Below are positions 62,011-64,000 of a DNA stretch of 64,000 bases, one piece after another. The stretch lies in the NCBI RefSeq assembly GCF_022811925.1, contig NZ_CP065511.1, forward strand, positions 1,729,501 to 1,793,500. The letters run 5' to 3'. Position numbers and translations under genes: made by a program. The notes under the pieces are model-generated. The model saw only the letters and a list, made by a program, of their open reading frames with translations. It was not told where the DNA came from and did not search any database. This DNA is from Cytobacillus oceanisediminis (lineage in GTDB: Bacteria > Bacillota > Bacilli > Bacillales > Cytobacillaceae). The stretch's first letter is position 1, and each line of letters starts with the position of its first letter.

Positions 62011-62880
62011 TTCTGTATTTTTCTCAATATATTCAAACAAAAAAGACTGACCGTTTCTGTAAAAGCGAGGGTCATAGAGGCCAAGCCTTTCATCATCATC
62101 AACCAGAACGACAAATGGGGACCATTCATAAAGGGTTTTAGCTTCAGGACGCTGAGAAAACAATTTATCCAAATCAGCAGTTTCTCTGGATTGAAGCACA
62201 TATTGGGTTTCCTCTTTCTTAAAAAGGTTATCATTAAAGATGGTTATTTCATCATCTTTTTTGGCAATGACAGAAAAGGTCCATGGAATAAAGTCTGCCG
62301 ACAGGGCAACTTGATCATATTGATCATTATACTGCTTATAAATAATAAATCCCTGTGTGCTTTGGATCATAACATGAAGAAGCAAAAAGGCCAATGCCAT
62401 TTTAAAGTAATAAGGGGATTTCAGCTTGTTTCTTCTTGAAAAAATGTAAGCAATTCCCATGATGGTCCAAAACACTAAATCAACAATAGGAATCGTGCCA
62501 AAGGTAATCCTCATATTTGAAAATGGCTCCAAATAACCCGTGCCCCATGCATTGAATAAATCGCTTGTATTATGTATGAAAACTGCAAGCCATCCCAGCA
62601 GAAAAAGCTTCTTATCCTTTACTTTGAAGAGCAGGAAGGACAGCAGAAAAAACAGCAGAGCCCAGACCGGAGTAAGGAAAACTGAATGGGTAATGCCTCT
62701 GTGCCACATCTGATAAAGTCCTTCTGTATCCCATAAGCGGGAGACGACATCAATATCCGGAATTTGGCTAGCACCGACAGCGGTAAGCAAATACGCCCTC
62801 TTGGAATTCTTATCCATATCTCGTTTATCGACTGTACCGTAAAGGCTCAAGCCGAATAATGTATGAGTAATTGTGTCCAT
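62005..62880 (-). CDS. YdjM/YfhP-type membrane protein (predicted metal-dependent hydrolase)
   Basis: About 291 residues from ATG 62880 (AAAGGA 8 bases upstream; frame open to 62889). The start MDTITHTLFGLSLYG and DVVSRLWDTEGLYQMWHRGITHSV, followed by FIHNTSDLFNAWG, carry the conserved His/Asp positions of the DUF457 family. About five membrane segments follow, then a soluble C-terminal part. Its 3' end adjoins the IS insertion. Confidence 0.85.
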   Translation of the reverse strand: MDTITHTLFGLSLYGTVDKRDMDKNSKRAYLLTAVGASQIPDIDVVSRLWDTEGLYQMWHRGITHSVFLTPVWALLFFLLSFLLFKVKDKKLFLLGWLAVFIHNTSDLFNAWGTGYLEPFSNMRITFGTIPIVDLVFWTIMGIAYIFSRRNKLKSPYYFKMALAFLLLHVMIQSTQGFIIYKQYNDQYDQVALSADFIPWTFSVIAKKDDEITIFNDNLFKKEETQYVLQSRETADLDKLFSQRPEAKTLYEWSPFVVLVDDDERLGLYDPRFYRNGQSFLFEYIEKNTER

Positions 62881-63047
62881 CATTAACATCCTTTTTTATA
62901 TTTAGTTTCACTATTATAAGCCTGAAAAAGAATTATAAAAAGAAATATGCAATCTTAAAATGCGTTGCAAACTTTACTTGGGAGCGATAAAATTGAAGGT
63001 ATTGCAATAATTAAGTGACACATTGATTGCTTGATAAAGTGAAACTT

Positions 63048-63293
63048 CAATCAGTGGGGGTTCATCCCCCGCTGATTGTAAGTTGAGGCCCGCAGGATGT
63101 GGGTCACAAAGACGTTGCCACAGGACAAGGAAAGCTACGGCAGCGATACATCGCACGACCGAAAGCGGTAGCTTTTGGGAGGACGTGGCGTTCTTAGTCT
63201 TTGTTCTTCTTTCGGGCCTTTACGGGCAGTTTGACTCCCGCTTACCCTTTTCGGATTGCTATGAGTATTGAAAATGGGAATCTTACTGCCCGT
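63048..63293. other. Highly structured intergenic element of unknown type (RNA or non-autonomous transposon)
   Basis: The gap of about 450 bases before prfC holds several strong stems: 63048-63060 with 63066-63078 (13 bp); 63089-63094 with 63098-63103; 63108-63113 with 63197-63202 enclosing GCCAC/GTGGC (63117-63121 with 63185-63189) and AAAGCTAC/GTAGCTTT (63131-63138 with 63168-63175); and ACGGGCAG/CTGCCCGT (63222-63229 with 63286-63293). Composition is more GC-rich than the surroundings. No supported protein frame is present. It may be a structured RNA or a palindrome-bearing IS200/IS605-derived element. Confidence 0.6.
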
Positions 63294-63339
63294 TAGACTG
63301 CGATAAACAAATTTTCATATAAGTAAGTGAGGAACGAAT

Positions 63340-64000
63340 ATGTCCAAAAATTTTAAAGAAGAAGTTTTATCCCGCCGCACCTTTGCAATCATTTCCCACC
63401 CGGATGCCGGTAAAACGACGCTGACTGAAAAACTCCTGTTATTCGGGGGTGCCATTCGTGACGCGGGTACAGTTAAAGGGAAGAAAACAGGCAAGTATGC
63501 GACAAGCGACTGGATGGAAATTGAAAAGCAGCGCGGAATTTCTGTTACCTCCAGTGTGATGCAGTTTGAATATGATGGTGCGCGCGTTAATATTCTAGAT
63601 ACTCCTGGTCACCAGGATTTCAGTGAAGACACGTATCGTACGCTGACAGCCGTTGATAGTGCTGTTATGATTATTGACTCAGCGAAAGGCATCGAGGAGC
63701 AGACACTTAAATTATTCAAGGTCTGCCGCATGAGAGGAATTCCGATTTTTACTTTTATGAATAAGCTTGATCGCCAGGGGAAGGCACCGCTTGAGCTCCT
63801 TGCAGAATTAGAAGAGGTCATGGGAATTGAATCATATCCAATGAACTGGCCAATCGGGATGGGAAAAGAATTCCTCGGAATTTATGATCGGTTTAATAAT
63901 CGAATTGAGCAATTCAGAGTAGAAGAAGAGGACCGCTTTATTTCCCTGAATGAGGAGGGCGAAATAGAGGGAAACCACTCCATTAAGGATACTGGGCTAT
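63340..64000 (+). CDS. prfC: Peptide chain release factor 3, N-terminal part
   Basis: The frame runs off the window end after 220 codons. GTP-binding motifs are clear: P-loop [14 protein letters not shown]2 region [10 protein letters not shown]3 DTPGHQDF, G4 MNKLDR, together with the RF3-specific start [22 protein letters not shown]3 releases RF1/RF2 from the ribosome after termination. GTGAGGAACG precedes ATG 63340. The upstream gap is the structured element at 63.0-63.3 kb. Confidence 0.95.
   Translation, partial: MSKNFKEEVLSRRTFAIISHPDAGKTTLTEKLLLFGGAIRDAGTVKGKKTGKYATSDWMEIEKQRGISVTSSVMQFEYDGARVNILDTPGHQDFSEDTYRTLTAVDSAVMIIDSAKGIEEQTLKLFKVCRMRGIPIFTFMNKLDRQGKAPLELLAELEEVMGIESYPMNWPIGMGKEFLGIYDRFNNRIEQFRVEEEDRFISLNEEGEIEGNHSIKDTGL

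Overview
The window is from a low-GC, endospore-forming Firmicute of the Bacillus/Cytobacillus kind. The evidence is an alpha/beta-type small acid-soluble spore protein, a Tgl-like spore coat transglutaminase, YjcZ-type miniproteins, a Bpr-like secreted protease, a flotillin behind a sigma-W-like promoter, TnrA/GlnR and CcpA (cre) boxes, and strong AGGAGG ribosome sites with many TTG/GTG starts. No rRNA, tRNA or CRISPR array was seen. Calls rest on reading the translated sequence and remembered family features; no database search was run.

Region 1 (1-15.4 kb) is an aromatic-acid catabolic island. It holds the end of an acylating acetaldehyde dehydrogenase, 4-hydroxy-2-oxovalerate aldolase, 4-oxalocrotonate decarboxylase, 4-oxalocrotonate tautomerase and a class III extradiol dioxygenase. 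These are followed by a LysR regulator, a thiamine-diphosphate enzyme, an orphan TRAP binding protein, two IclR regulators, a PobA-like 4-hydroxybenzoate 3-monooxygenase, a complete TRAP transporter and the alpha and beta subunits of a Rieske ring-hydroxylating oxygenase. The set fits import of an aromatic acid, hydroxylation to a catecholic acid, meta cleavage, and degradation to pyruvate and acetyl-CoA. cre-like boxes precede three of the transcription units.

Region 2 (15.7-20.1 kb) is an RpiR regulator, a YjiH-type membrane protein, a GNAT acyltransferase and a MenC-family racemase, resembling an N-succinylamino-acid racemase (D- to L-amino acid) pathway. Region 3 (20-29.3 kb) carries small spore and stress genes, an ammonium transporter under two TnrA/GlnR boxes followed by a DUF294 nucleotidyltransferase and a DnaQ-like exonuclease, a frameshifted general stress protein 26 gene, CstA and Tgl. 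Region 4 (29.5-37.8 kb) carries an unusual MurE-like ligase, a glycerophosphodiesterase, NfeD/flotillin, two YjcZ miniproteins, a striking degenerate 21-bp repeat array and an ABC-F protein with a long leader.

Region 5 (37.8-48.2 kb) has a 1444-residue Bpr-like protease, an ECF sigma factor with a likely anti-sigma partner, a sugar ABC importer and a Cys-rich secreted protein. Region 6 (48.3-52.1 kb) is a TPP-riboswitch-controlled thiamine-precursor transporter operon ending in a TatD-like hydrolase. Region 7 (52.2-60.2 kb) has a YkvA protein, a sirtuin, TatA, a trehalose operon (treP, an oligo-1,6-glucosidase-like gene, treA) with paired TreR-like operators and a cre box, and NupC. Region 8 (60.4-64 kb) holds a decayed IS1182-like element that duplicated a 21-bp terminator hairpin, a YdjM/YfhP-type membrane protein, an unexplained highly structured intergenic element and the start of prfC (RF3).
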